Source: Bolinopsis microptera | Taxonomy: Eukaryota > Ctenophora > Tentaculata > Lobata > Bolinopsidae | Assembly (NCBI RefSeq): GCF_026151205.1 | Contig: NC_087076.1 | Coordinates: forward strand, 15,329,419-15,393,418 | Direction: 5' to 3' | DNA length: 64,000 bases | Shown here: positions 12,098-24,998 of the stretch, in pieces | Numbering within the stretch: the stretch's first letter is position 1 | Layout: the number at the start of each line of letters is the position of its first letter | Notes under the pieces: model-generated | What the model saw: only the letters and a program-made list of their open reading frames with translations | Database searches by the model: none | What the model was told of the DNA's origin: nothing | Program-made: the position numbers and the translations under genes

Positions 12098-12666
12098 TAT
12101 ATATATAAAAAATATATATATAATATATATATCCTCTATTATATCATATATAAATTATATATATCTACAAATAAATTTTTAAAACTTGACGAAATTTCCT
12201 TCCGCCGGCAACGGGGACAAGAAGAAAAAAAAACCGAAAAAATCGACCTCAAAATGACCCACCGGTGATGCCAAACCCAGCTCGCGAAATGAGTTGAAAC
12301 TCGCCATTTTACTGGTTGTAAAAATGGATAGAATAGGCCTATAGCATTCTTAGTATTTTGATTTAGGCCTTAGATTTTTTATAATTACCGTCGGAAGTGA
12401 GGTTAAAAATCGTTATACTAATGGCGTTTATTTAAGCATAGGTTAAACTGCGCTGTTGCGTAAGCAACGTTAAAATGCACGTGCGCAGCAACCACAGATT
12501 AACAACGCGCGTTGTTTATGCTGTTTGCTACGTCATAATTTCAAAACTAGCTCACCATTTACGCTCACGCTATGCCCCCAAACATCTATAATAACTTAGT
12601 TTGTGATTGGTATTTTGATGCGGTAAAAAGTATCGTTTTGGAAACCGAATACTAACAACGCTGTCG

Positions 12667-12693
12667 ACATAATGGAATTTATCTAACCAATGG
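12667..12693. other. Turn A spacer, copy 2
   Basis: The spacer and flanking CGCTGTCG/CGACAGCG arm ends match turn A copy 1, with one extra base. The perfect part of the stem here extends over the preceding AACAACGCTGTCG region. Confidence 0.85.
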
Positions 12694-13262
12694 CGACAGC
12701 GTTTTGTTAGATTCGGATTCCCAAAACGATACTTTTATACCCGCATCAAAAATAACCAATCAAAAACAAAGTTATAAAAAGTCATAGCCGTGACGTAAAT
12801 GTGAGCTTAGTTTTGAAATTATGACTAGCATACAGCATAACAACGCGGTTGTTAATCTGTGGTTTGCTCGCGCACGTGCAATATTAACGATTGCTACGCA
12901 AGCAGCGCCAGTAAACCTTTGCTTAATTAACGCCATTTTCTAACGATTATTTAACCTCACTTCCGACTTAATTATAAAAAATCTAAAGCCCTAAATCAAA
13001 ATTCTAAGAATGCTATAGCCTATTCCTATCCTTTTTCTACAACCCTGCTAAAAATGGCGAGGTTTCAAACTCCATTTGCGAGCCTGGGTTTTGGCATCAC
13101 CAGAAAAGGGGGGTCATTTTGAGGTCGATTTTCGGTGTTTTTTCTTCTATGTCCCATGCCGGAGAAATTTCGTCAAGTTTAAAATATAAATATAGATATA
13201 TATATTAGATATATATATACATATAAATATAGTCTATAGTATATATATATATATAAATATAA

Positions 13263-16200
13263 GTGAAAACAACGATCTACAAACTCAGAGAATCAGCATA
13301 TGCAATCATCAGTGTCAGAATAACTTTATTAAATTAATAAATCCATGTTTTCCTACAAGCACCTTCATCATTTTCATAAAAACTCATGCAGCTGCAGAAG
13401 CTGACGATATTGAAAAATTATATTAGTGTTGGTACTAATTGACAATAAACATTCTAAGTAAGGGTTCAGATCTTAGGAAGTATCTTACTGATTAATTGAC
13501 ACCACTAGAGCATTATTTCCCGCTGCAATTAATAATTGTCCAATGTTGTCTTCTATTAAAGTGTTATATCCTCCATAGCAAAGAAAGTCTAGATTTTAAC
13601 AATCTACTTAAAGACTTATGCCTAAAGAATAATTGCGTGGTTCCTAGACTGTTTCTCAAACTTTAACTCGAGACATTAGATCATGTAATGAACTTCTAAA
13701 CCATGATTGGCTTCATCTCAACATGAAGTAGTAGGTTACTGTCCACTTGGCTTAAGTTTTGTTGTAAACGAACACAGATTTTTGACAGTTGTAAATAATC
13801 CCTTCTGAATTTAATCTTTGATCTTTTCTTCATTAATATTTGATTAAGAACGTTGCGCCCTAAACTAAAAACTCAAACCAAATCCTGATTTAATCTTTTT
13901 CTCAATTTTAAATGCCTCTATTTCATTTACATTCGTCACTGCCCATTTTCCATATGTTAGACAATGAATCGTTTAGACTTAGTAATAGGTCTTTTTTGCA
14001 TCAAAAGAGCTCGTACACAGTCAAGAAATGCACATATACATATCACACTTTATACCTAACAAAATTTACACATTTTAATTCCTCCATGCACCCACACATC
14101 AACTACCAATTATCAATAATCATGTTTTCTCTTCTAGTCTCTCATCATGACTTACCTTCTCCCAATTCTTCTCTCCACGACTAGTCCTTGAACACTCGTA
14201 TTCCCCTAGATTTCTAATATTCATTCCTCTTCTACTTCCTTGACAGCCCACGTTAATCTTATACCATTTCTTGCTTGCTCCCACATCAAACTTTCCTTTG
14301 TAATTATCTCCTCATGGTTTATAAGAAAAGTACTTCCCTGGTAAGATGAATAGAGTCAAGTATTCCAGCCGCCTCAGCGTCAGTATCTATATTCATCTTT
14401 GGGTTTTCTCTCTTAACTTTCTTGTGATAACTCTTGTTATCCTTCATGCTTAATCCAGGTCCCCAACTCCCCTAAACTATACCTACCAAAATGTCCAAGG
14501 TCATATTCCTCAATAACCTAAGCTCCTCCCATCCCCTTCTGATGTAATAAGATTTCCGAACTCAATCCTTTGCTAACATAGAGCAGCCTTACATAATTGC
14601 CCTTAAATGAGAACTTGGCTCAAAAATCTATTCTAGCAACGAAATCTTTCCTTCTTCTCAATATGAAATCCTTCCGCAATGACCGCCCGAGAAAGACTCA
14701 TCTCAAGATCCTAAATACCCTAAAAAGTTTAGGAAAATGGAGTGGTGATCTTTTGGCAGTTCGGTCCCCTGATATCGATGCCACAACAACCCGACCACCA
14801 GTTAGCCTAGGTGCAAAATGCTTGCCGTTAAAATTGCTTTTCCCTAAACAAAGAGTATTGTAATCTGTACGATGTTATAGATTAGGAACTCTTGGTTACC
14901 TAATCATGATGTCATAGTTAGTTATATTCGCAAGCTAGTTTTCCAAAAGAATCCCCTAAAAAATCTATGTTATAGGTGATTTTAATCTCCCCCATAAACA
15001 GGCTAACCTCATCCAGTACCGTACCAATTGGAGCAATCCTCATAACTCTTTCAGGATCTTTCACATCTCCCAGTTGAACACATCACCCACCCATAAAAGT
15101 GAAATACATTAACCATTCTCTCAGTAATTATGATAACACAATGATAACTTTGAATGTCTGTGATCCCTCATTCCGTGTGGCAAATCTGAACATTTTCCTT
15201 CACTTTTTTCATTAAAAGCTCCTTTTTCCCGCAAGAACACTCCTAATCGTAAATCTATAATTATTAAAGAAAGCAAACTGGGACATGAATTAATCGTGAA
15301 TAATGCTCGATTAAATTGGCAATCCTAGAATTCCTAATCCTGATTCGTCTTGAAGTTAGTTAAAGACTGCATTTATACATTTTAGTTATGATATACATAT
15401 TCCTACAGTAACTTTTAAATCAGAGTTCAACCCCGTGGTTCGAGGAGAAACTTTTTTTCTTCATGCGTAAAAAGGATAGACTCAGATCTAAATTTAAAAT
15501 TTCTGGTTCTAATTCTGATGAGTTAAAGATTGTTACTAGCCGTAAAGAATTAAGTAGCTTTCATCAGCCCAAAATAAGAGACAATCAGTTCAATTATGAT
15601 CCAAGCTTATATCAAAAGTTTTTTGTCACATGTTAATAAAAATCTAACCCTGCCGTAATTCCTATTGTGTTTATGATTCTGACAGCTTCGGTCTAACGGC
15701 CCCCTACCCCTCCCCCCCCCCTACCATAAGCTCAAGCTGAACTTTTCAATTCTTTCTTTATAACCATTTTCGGATCCTTCAACTTTATGACACTGATAGC
15801 TCCTATTCAATGATGTTGATTTTGATAGGACTTCATAATCGGAGTTCGTAAGCTTCTTTCAAATATTAATTCAAAAAAAGCCCAGGAACCAGATGGCATA
15901 CACGTAAGAATTCTCAAAAATTGTTCCGTAGGTTTAGCTTACCCTCTACTGCATTTTTCGTGGAATCTTACAACAGCGGCTACATTCACAAAATGGGAAA
16001 CTTTGCAAATGTTGTCCCAATATTAAGAAAGGTAAGAAAAGTGAGGTTGAAACTAAGACCAATATCCATTACTTGTTTATCATGAAAGTTTTTGAGCGCA
16101 TTGTTAAACGTAAACTGCTTCTTTGACAATACCCTTCATGATCCCAGCAATGTTTTCTAGAGCACAAGTCCCATGCACAACCAATATGGTACTTTTGTGA

Positions 16201-17800
16201 TAGCCCTCATTGTCCTCTTAACGAAAACATTATCATCAGTTGTTATTTTGATTTTGCAAAGCATTTGATACTGGAAATCATGATATCCTTTCATAAGCTA
16301 AAACCTTATAAACAGTGAGGGTACACTTCACAAAATTCTTACCATACCTTCAAGGCGTTACCAAAGAGTGGGTTATTGGTAATGAGTGTCATCTACCCTC
16401 TCATGAATTCCGGTGTCCCCATGGCTCTATTCATGTCCCCATACTTTTACTGGTTTATCAATGATATCCGTCTTGCCTTTCGGATAATACTGATATTGTT
16501 TTGTATGCCGAATATACAAAAATCTGGCGTACAATACATTCACTTCTATAATACAAATTACAATGGATATAGACTATCCTCTACTGGGCACTAGAAACAA
16601 AATGCATTCCATCCAGCAAAATGTAAAGTCTTATTGTTTCAGAAAACCATCTTTATCTCTCCATTCGCAATAACAATCTAGATCTCTCCTCTTGTGAATG
16701 TAGAGGTGTAGAAAAAAGACTTGGAGTCGATTTTACACCTAAGCTAATTGAATAGTCATGCGACAGAATTTAAAACTAAGGCCTGCCAACAACTTGGTAT
16801 GGCAAAGAGGCCATATTTGTCATTGATCAGAATCTCGCGGCGCTTACCTCTCCCTGGTTCGTGCCAATTCGTAAAATTGGTTCCATAATCTGCGCCCTGG
16901 TAATAAAATCACTTTTTTATTTTAAAAAGTTGGGGGAAAAAATTAAAAGTCTCCTAAAGTGAGCTATTAAATGGATTCTGTCTGAAGAGGGCGCAGTTAT
17001 CCACCTGAGCAATATGTCAAAAAAAGTGCAACGTGTCGACCATTCTCCCTTTGTCTCAAAAGTTTTGACTTGAATATTCTTATTTTTTTTCCACAAAGTT
17101 CTTAACAATCTAATCCTGTATCACTGCCTCACTAACTCTCTTTATATTCAAAGGCACTTCTCGACAACGTTTGCCACCTCGACAGTCTGTCTATTGGGTC
17201 ATCATTTTACCTAATTAAGTCAGAATTCACCACCACATGTACCTCAAATAGCCCACAGCAAAGATCATTTTTCTACAGAACCCATATACTGTGGAATGAC
17301 TCCCTTTACAGGTAAAACAGATGTGTCTACTAGTCTTTTTCAAAGCTAGGTCACTAAGCATCTATGAAAGTTAATGTTATGAAACAACATCTACCTAGTC
17401 TCTTTGCTCCCCATATTATTATAAATTTTGTTTTATTATTTTTTATCTACCCTCCTATACTTTCAACATCATATCACACTTCACCCCACACCTTCCCACA
17501 CATTAATGACCATTTTCAGACCTGTATCTAATGTACTTAAATTTACGTATTGAAATACAAAGTTGACTCATACCACATTATTCACCATGGATTTGTGTTA
17601 TTAAATAGTTTTTTCATAAATTTTTGATTTAGATAATTCGATGTAATGGTCCAAGTTAACTGCTGACATATTCACTATGTGTTTACCGTGTTTGGGTGCC
17701 CACCTATTTTTACAGAGTGGGGCGATTTTTGAACGATTCTATTGTTATATTCATCTATGCTGGTACTCTGTAAAATTGAAAGTAATTAATAAAAAAATAA
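13263..17800 (+). mobile_element. LINE A, forward pass 2
   Basis: This is the same element and order as at 1505-6018: esterase-like ORF1 at about 13,390-13,785, endonuclease from about 14,570, reverse transcriptase at about 15,880-17,390, and a 3' tail TTAATAAAAAAAT near 17,785. A C-rich burst at about 15,698-15,722 has no counterpart in other passes and looks like a read error. Confidence 0.8.
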
Positions 17801-18437
17801 AATTAACTTACTAACTAAATCAAAAACAAAATCAAACGAACGAAACGAAATTGAAACGAAAATGAAATACAGAACAATAACTAAAATTTAAAATAAAATT
17901 CCTAAAAGCATTTCTCAGCATAAACTTGTTTGGTGCCTACTTACTTATGAGTCCCTCCCCTATTTAATAATTGCCATCTTTATTTAAAATAATATAAAAG
18001 TTTTTCATAAGCAGAGATTGCAATCATTCGCCCCCCCTTGTACGAATGAGCATTTTGATTATTTTCAAGAGATTTTATAGTTTTGTTTATCTTTCAACTC
18101 CCATATTTTCTTAGATACTCCGTCGGATTCGACTTCTCGAGTTTGAAGAGAGCTTGTTTGTGAAACTGAAAACGGTCTTAAAAGTTTTTCATAAGCCCAA
18201 TATAGTTGTGCTCTACTTTTTCATTTTCCACTGCAATATTGCTTCATATACACTGCTTGCTTCCACATTTGTCCTGCAGCTCAGGTCCGCTTGCGCAATT
18301 GCACGATATCATTTAATGTAGTTCCTTTCTGAGCTGTGTCTGGTGCTCGCTAAATGGATCCTACTTTTCGGTAGGCAACTTATGATAGATTAATTGGTTC
18401 TGTTGAACATTTTGTAATTGTTCCTCTGGGAAGTGAT
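17801..18437 (-). mobile_element. Penelope-like element, GIY-YIG part, forward pass 2
   Basis: Antisense copy of the Penelope-like 3' region, matching 6019-6680 base for base apart from scattered indels. It ends at turn B copy 2. Confidence 0.7.
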
Positions 18438-18576
18438 TGTTCTAGTATCGAGAACTCTTGCCTATGTTAGTTGTTACTTTGCTAAAGCCGAAATGTGCCC
18501 ACTGAAAAACGGCAATGCCGAAATCTGCAGTGATATATATAAGCAACTATTGCAGTGGAAAATTAAAAGAAATGAA
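18438..18576. other. Turn B spacer, copy 2
   Basis: Same build as at 6681-6821: an antisense Penelope-like continuation, then a sense copy of the CPLNGQCL-encoding segment, then a join into the reverse arm at GCACTTCCCC. Confidence 0.75.
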
Positions 18577-19221
18577 GCACTTCCCCAAGGACAACCAATT
18601 TCACAAAATTCAACAAAACACAATTAAGCTATCATACAGTTTGACTACCCAACGTAGATCCATCTTAGCGAGCACCAGACACCAACTCAGAAAAACCTAC
18701 AATAAAATCGAAAACGGCAATTGCAGAAAGCCGAAAAGTCCCACTGAACGGACAATGCGGAACACAGTGATAAATGAAGCAACAATTTGCATGAAAATGA
18801 AAAGAACGAAGCACAAATATATAAGGCTTACTGAAAACACTTTAAAGACCCGTTTCATTCACACACAAGCGCTTTCAACTCGAAAGCTACGAAATCAACG
18901 AGCTTCTAAGAAAATATGGAGTTGAAAGATAACAAACACCATATAAAATATCTTGAAAATAACCAAACATCTCAACCGGTACAAGAGGGGACGAAAGATT
19001 GTCATCTCTGCCTTACTGAAAAACTTAATTTATTTTAAATGAAAGATGGCAATCTATTAATAGGAGGAGAAATCTAAGTAAATGTAGCACACCAACAAGT
19101 TTATGCTGAAGAAATGCGTTTGAGGAATTTTAATTAATTTTAGTTTTGTTCTTGTATTGCATTTTCTTTCAATTCGTTTCGTTTCGTTGATATTTGTTTT
19201 TATTTAGTTAAGTAAGTTAAT
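18577..19221 (+). mobile_element. Penelope-like element, GIY-YIG part, reverse pass 2
   Basis: Sense copy with the longest readable stretch of this domain in the window (roughly 18,700-18,925), showing RLTENTLKTRF in place of the GLTENTLKTRF expected from other passes, then LRNQ and SKKIWS. It is bounded by turn B on the left and by the LINE A tail on the right. Confidence 0.7.
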
Positions 19222-20981
19222 TTTATTTATTTATTAAATACTTTTCAAATTACAGATTACAGCAATAGATTAATATAAAATAGTATCGTTCAAAATATCG
19301 CCCCCATCTGTAAAATATGATGGCACCCAAACACGTAAACACATAGTGAACTATTCCGCGTAACTTGGACCATACATCGAATAAATCTAAATCCAAAAAT
19401 TATGAAAAAAACTATATAATAACAAACAAATCCAAGGTGAATTAACTGTGCAAAATGATATAGAGTCAAAATTTGTATTTCAATACGTCAAATTATCCAT
19501 ATCATTAGATACAGGTCTGACATGGTCATTACTGTGTGAGAAGGTGTGCGTTGAAGTTGAATGAAGTAGAAATATAGGAAGGTATATAAATAAATTAATA
19601 AAACAAAATAATAATAATATGGGGAGCCAAGAGACAAGCTAGACTGTAGTTCACTATCCAATAAACATTCCATAGATGCTAGTGACCTCAGCATTGAAAA
19701 GACTAGTAGACACATCGTCTTACCAGTAAAGGGAGTCCATTCCACAATAATATGGGTCTGTAGAAAAAAAAGAATGCAGTGGGCTATTCGAGGTACATTA
19801 GTGGGGTGTGTGGATTCTGACTTAACTAGTAAAATTGATGACACAACAGACAGACTGTCGAGGTGCAACGACCCTAGTCGAGAAGTGCCTGAATATAAAG
19901 AGATAGATGAGGCAGTGATACAGGAAGTAAAATTGTAAAAACTTTGTGAAAAAAAATAAGATCATTCAAGTCAAACATTTTGAGACAAAGGAGAATGTCG
20001 ACAAGCTTGCACTTTTTGACATATGCTCCAGGTGGGATAACTGCGGCCCTCTTCAGACAAATCCATTTAATAGCTTTCTCTTTTGAGACTTTCTAAATTA
20101 ACACAAAGTTGATATATTACAAGGGCCGCCAGATATGGACATTTATCGAATTGCCTACGAACCAGGGAGAGGTAAGCGCCGGCGACGTTCTGATCAATGA
20201 CAATAATCCATCCTTCTTCCCTGACCTACCAATTGTTTGGCAGGCCTTATTATAAATTCTGTCCGCACTGACTATTTCCAACTAGCTTAGGAGTAACATC
20301 ACCCTCCAAGACTTTTCTAACTCTACATCCACAGAGAGGAAGCCATCAAGATTGATGCGAATGGAGGAGATACAATGGTTTCCTGAAACAATAAGCACTT
20401 AAACATTTTGCAGGATGAACGCTTTTTTGTTTCTTAGTGCCCCCCAGTCAGAGAGATAGTCTAATAATCCATTTGTAAATAGATTATCAGAAGATGAATG
20501 TATTTAACCAGATTTTTTTGTATCATCGGCAACAAAACAAGAGTCAGTATTATCAGCAAGGCCAGAGAGGAATAACAATTGGATAAACAATACAAAAAGT
20601 AAGGGACCCCAAGAATAGAGCCTGGGGGACAACAAATTAACTGAGAGGGTAGATGACATCTCATTACCAATACCCCTCCTTTGTAACGCCTTGAAGTAAT
20701 TGGTAAGAAATTGGAAATGTAACCATCAATTTATATAAGGTCTTTAGCTTATGAAGAAGGATATCAAGATTTAAGAATCAATGCCTTAGCAAAATCAAAA
20801 TACACAACATGAATTGAAAATGTTTTTTCGTTAAAACAATGCAGGCTATCACAAAAAGTCAACCAATATTGGTTTGTGCATGACTTGTGCTCTAGAAAAC
20901 CCCTGCGCCTGGGGGGGGGGGACAGATGGGGGGTCATAGGGGCCATAGAGGGGGGGGATGGAGGGGGATACTCGGGGGGGT

Positions 20982-21013
<32 letters not shown>

Positions 21014-23865
21014 TCCAGAATGGTACTTTCAAAAAACATTACGGGTTAACAAGCCTCAAAAACTTTCATGACTACACAATAGATAATGGTCTTAGTTTTT
21101 CAACCTCACTTTTCTTACCTTTCTTAAATATTGGGACAACAAATTTCAGTTTCCATTCTTGTGGAATGTAGCCGCTTTTGCAAGATCCACGAAAAATGCA
21201 TGTTTAAGAGGGTAAGCCTAAACCTACGAACAATTTTTGAATTATACACGTAATGCCATCTGTCCTCTGTCTTTAATTGAATAATATTTGAAAGAAGCTT
21301 CGAACATCCCGATGATCGAAGTCATATCAAAATCAAACATCATTGACATAGGAATACATGTCATAAAGTGAAGGATGGCCGAAAAACTGGTTATTAAAAG
21401 AAATAGAATTGAAAAGTTCAGCTTTGAGCTTGGTTTGAACCGCAGCTGTCCAGATAACTAACACATAGTAATACGGCAGAGTTATATTTATACTTAACAT
21501 GTGACCAAAACTTCTTAGTTATTAGCGCTGGAACAACACTATTGAAAAAGATTGTCGTCTTATTTTGGCTGTGAAATCCTCTAAATCATTTACGGCTATA
21601 ACAAAACTTTAACTCATCAGAAATAGACCAGAAATTTTAAATTTAGATCTGATCTATCCTTTTTAACGGCTGAAGAAATAAGTTCACTATCGAACCACGG
21701 GGGTGAAACTCTGATATTAAATAGTTTACTTTTAGATTGTATATCACTAAATTCATCAATGCGATTCTTTAACTAACTTCCAGACGAATCAGATCTAAGG
21801 CATTCTAGGACTGCCAATTAATCGAGCATAATTCACGGATTAAATCATGTTCCCAGTTTGCTTTCTAATAATTATAGATTTTACTTTAGGAGTTTTCCTT
21901 GCGGAAAAGGGAGCTTTAATTGAAAAAGTGACAGGAAAATGATCAGCTTTGCACTACGGAAGGGATCACCGACATTCAAGTTATCGATTGTGTTATCATA
22001 ATTACTGAGAAGAATGTTCTAATGTATACCCACTTTTATGGGTGGGTGAATGATCAACTTAGAGAGAAAGATCACTGAAAAATCTATTGAAGGGAATGCT
22101 CAAAGTACGGTACGGATAGGATAGCCATCGTATTGGGAATTTAAAAAATCACCAAAACAATTTTAGGGGGAGTTCATTTTGGAAACTAGCATGCGAATAT
22201 AACTAACTATGACATCAATGATTTAGTAACCAAGATTCCTACTACTATAACCAGTACAGATTACATTGCTCTCTTTGATAGAAAAGCAATTTAACGCAAG
22301 CATTCTGCACCTAGCTAACTGTAGTCGGGTTGTAGTGGCATCGAGAGCAGACCGAACAGCCAAAGAACACCACCTCCATTTTCCCCTAAACTTTTAGGGT
22401 TATTAAGGATCTGAGGTGAGTCCTTTCTCGTGCGTCATTGCGAAGATTTCATATTGAAAGAAGGAAAGATTTCGTTGCTAAAATAATTTTATGAGCCAAT
22501 CTCATTAGGGCAATTATGGCCAGGCTGCACTATGTAGCAAAGATTGAAGTTCGGAATCTTATACCTTCAAGAAGGGGATGGAGGAGCCATAGGTTAACTG
22601 AAAGTATAAGACCTTGACCATTTTTGTAAGTATAGATAGTGATTGGGACCTGATTAAAGCATAGAAGGATTAACAAGAGTTATACAAAAAAAAAGTTAAG
22701 AGAGAAAACCCAAGAATGCGAATAAAGATACTAAACTCCTGAGCCGGCTGGAATACTTACTCTATTCCTTACCAGTGAGAAGAACATTTTCTTAATAAAC
22801 CATGAGGAGATAATTACAAAGAAAAGTTTGATGTGGAGCTAGCCGAAGAAATGGTATAAATTACGTGGGCTGTCAAGGAGTAATGATAGGAATGAATATT
22901 AGAATCTAGGGGAATACCGGGTTCATGAGACCTAGTCGTGAGAGAAGAATTGGGAGAAGGTAAGTCATGATGAGAGAATAGAAGAGAAACATATATTATA
23001 AAATGTAGATGATGTGTGGGGTGCATGGAGAATTAAAAGTGTAAAATTTGTTGGTATAACGTGTTGATAGTATATGTGCATTTCTTGTTGTGTAACGAGG
23101 CTTTGCATGCAAAAGACCTATTCTAATCTAAACGATTCCATTGTCTAACATATAGAAAATGGCAGTGACCGAATGTACCAAAATTGGAGGCATAAAAAAT
23201 TGAGAAAAAAGAATTAAACATAGATTGTGTTGAGTTTTTAATTTTAGGCGCAACGCTGAATCAAAATATTAAATGAAAGAAAAGACAAGATTTAAATTCC
23301 CAGAAGATTTATTTAAAACCCTGTCAAAACTGTGTTCGTTTACAACAAACTTAAAGCCAAAGTGGACAGTAACCTAACTCCTTCTCCATGTTAGATATAG
23401 AGCCCAATCATGGTAAGAATTTCATTAACATGATCTAAAATCTCGAGTTTAAAAAGATTTGAGAAACAGTCTATGGAACACGCAATTATTCTTTAGCATA
23501 ATCTTTAAGTAGAGTGTTAAAATCTAAGAACATACTTTGCTATGTAGGAAATAAACACTTAAGAAAGACAACATTGACAATTATACTTGCAGCGTAAATA
23601 ACTGCTAAGTGGTGTCAATTAATTCAGTAAGATACTTCCTAAGAACTGAACCCCCATACATAAATGTTGAAATTCATTATACCAACAAAACTCAATATAT
23701 TTTTTTCAATATCGTCAGCTTCTGCTGCTGCAAGCGTTATATTGATGAAACAGATGAAGGAGCAATAAGGAAAACAAGGATTATATTAATGTAATCAGTT
23801 ATACAACACTGATGATTGCATTTGCATGAACCTCTGAGATGAAGAATCGATGTTTACATTAAAAC
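19222..23865 (-). mobile_element. LINE A, reverse pass 2
   Basis: Reverse complement of LINE A: 3' tail at about 19,222, reverse transcriptase at about 19,640-21,300, endonuclease at about 21,760-22,540, esterase-like ORF1 end at about 23,330-23,700. It is interrupted by a G-rich burst at 20,915-21,012 that is absent from all other passes. Confidence 0.8.
20915..21012. other. G-homopolymer burst inside LINE A
   Basis: A run of G stretches broken by short ACAGAT, CATA and GATACTC pieces is inserted in the reverse-transcriptase region, between bases that are adjacent in other passes (after CCTGGG). Frames through it give only Gly/Pro-rich peptides. It is most likely a sequencing or base-calling burst. 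Confidence 0.7.
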
Positions 23866-24418
23866 TATCTATTATAAATATATAACTATATATACATAAC
23901 AATAAAAAAATATAAATATAAATGCTATATAAAAATATTAAACTTGACTAACAATTCCCCGCAACGGGGAACATAGAAAAAAAACCCGAAAAACGACCTC
24001 AAAATGCCCCTCTGGTGAAGCCAAACCCAGCACGCACATGGATTGAAACCTCGCCATTATTAGCCGGTTGTAGAAAACAGGATAAGGAATAGGCTATAGC
24101 ATTCTGAATTTTGATTTAGGCTTAGATTATTTATAATTAACTTACGAAGTTGAGGTTAAAATCATCCGTTAGAATAAAGGCGTTATTTACGCAAAGGTTT
24201 TCTGCGCGTATGCTAGCAACGTTAAAAGCACGTGCGGCGGCAACCACAGATTAAACAACGAGCGCGTTGTTATGCAGTATAGGCTACGTCAAAATATTCA
24301 AAACTAGCACACATTTACGCTCACGCTATGACTTCTTATAACTTTTGGTTTGTGATTGTTTTTTGATAGCGGAAAAAAGAAACGTATTTGGGAATCCGAA
24401 TACTAACAATCTCTTGTC

Positions 24419-24447
24419 GACATAAAAGAATCTATCTAACAATGGGC
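24419..24447. other. Turn A spacer, copy 3
   Basis: Same spacer and arm ends as at 929-954, in the same orientation, with small differences (AAAAGAATC for the usual AATGGAATT). Confidence 0.85.
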
Positions 24448-24998
24448 GACAGCGTTGTAAGTATTCGGATCCCAAAACGAAACTTTTTACCGCAACAAAA
24501 ATACCAATCACAAACAAAGTTATAAAGAAGTCATAGCGTGAGCGTAAAAGTGAGCTAGTTTTGAAATTATTGACCGTAGCATACAGCATAACAACGCGCG
24601 TGTTAATCTGTGTGCCGCGCACGAGCATTTTAACGTTGCTACGCAACATCGCAGTAAACCATTGCTAAAATAACGCCAATATTCTAACGATTATATAACC
24701 CACACTCCGACGTTAATTAATAAAAAAATCTAAAGCCTAAATCAAAATTCTAAGAGATCTATTATCCTAATCCCTATCCTATTCTACAACCTGCTAAAAA
24801 TGGCTAGGTTTTCAACTCCATTTGCGACTGGGTTTGGCATCACGCATAGGGTACAATGTTGAGGTCGCTTCGGTTTTTTTTCTTCCTATGGCCCCCGTTG
24901 CCGGGGAAATTTCGTCAAGTTTAAAAAAATATATAGATATTTATAATATATATATAAATACAAATATATATAATATAAATATATAATATATATATATA

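Noticed and set aside
20764-21171. Pro- or Gly-rich open frames around the G run
   Set aside because: They exist only because of the private homopolymer burst and have no counterpart in the other passes.
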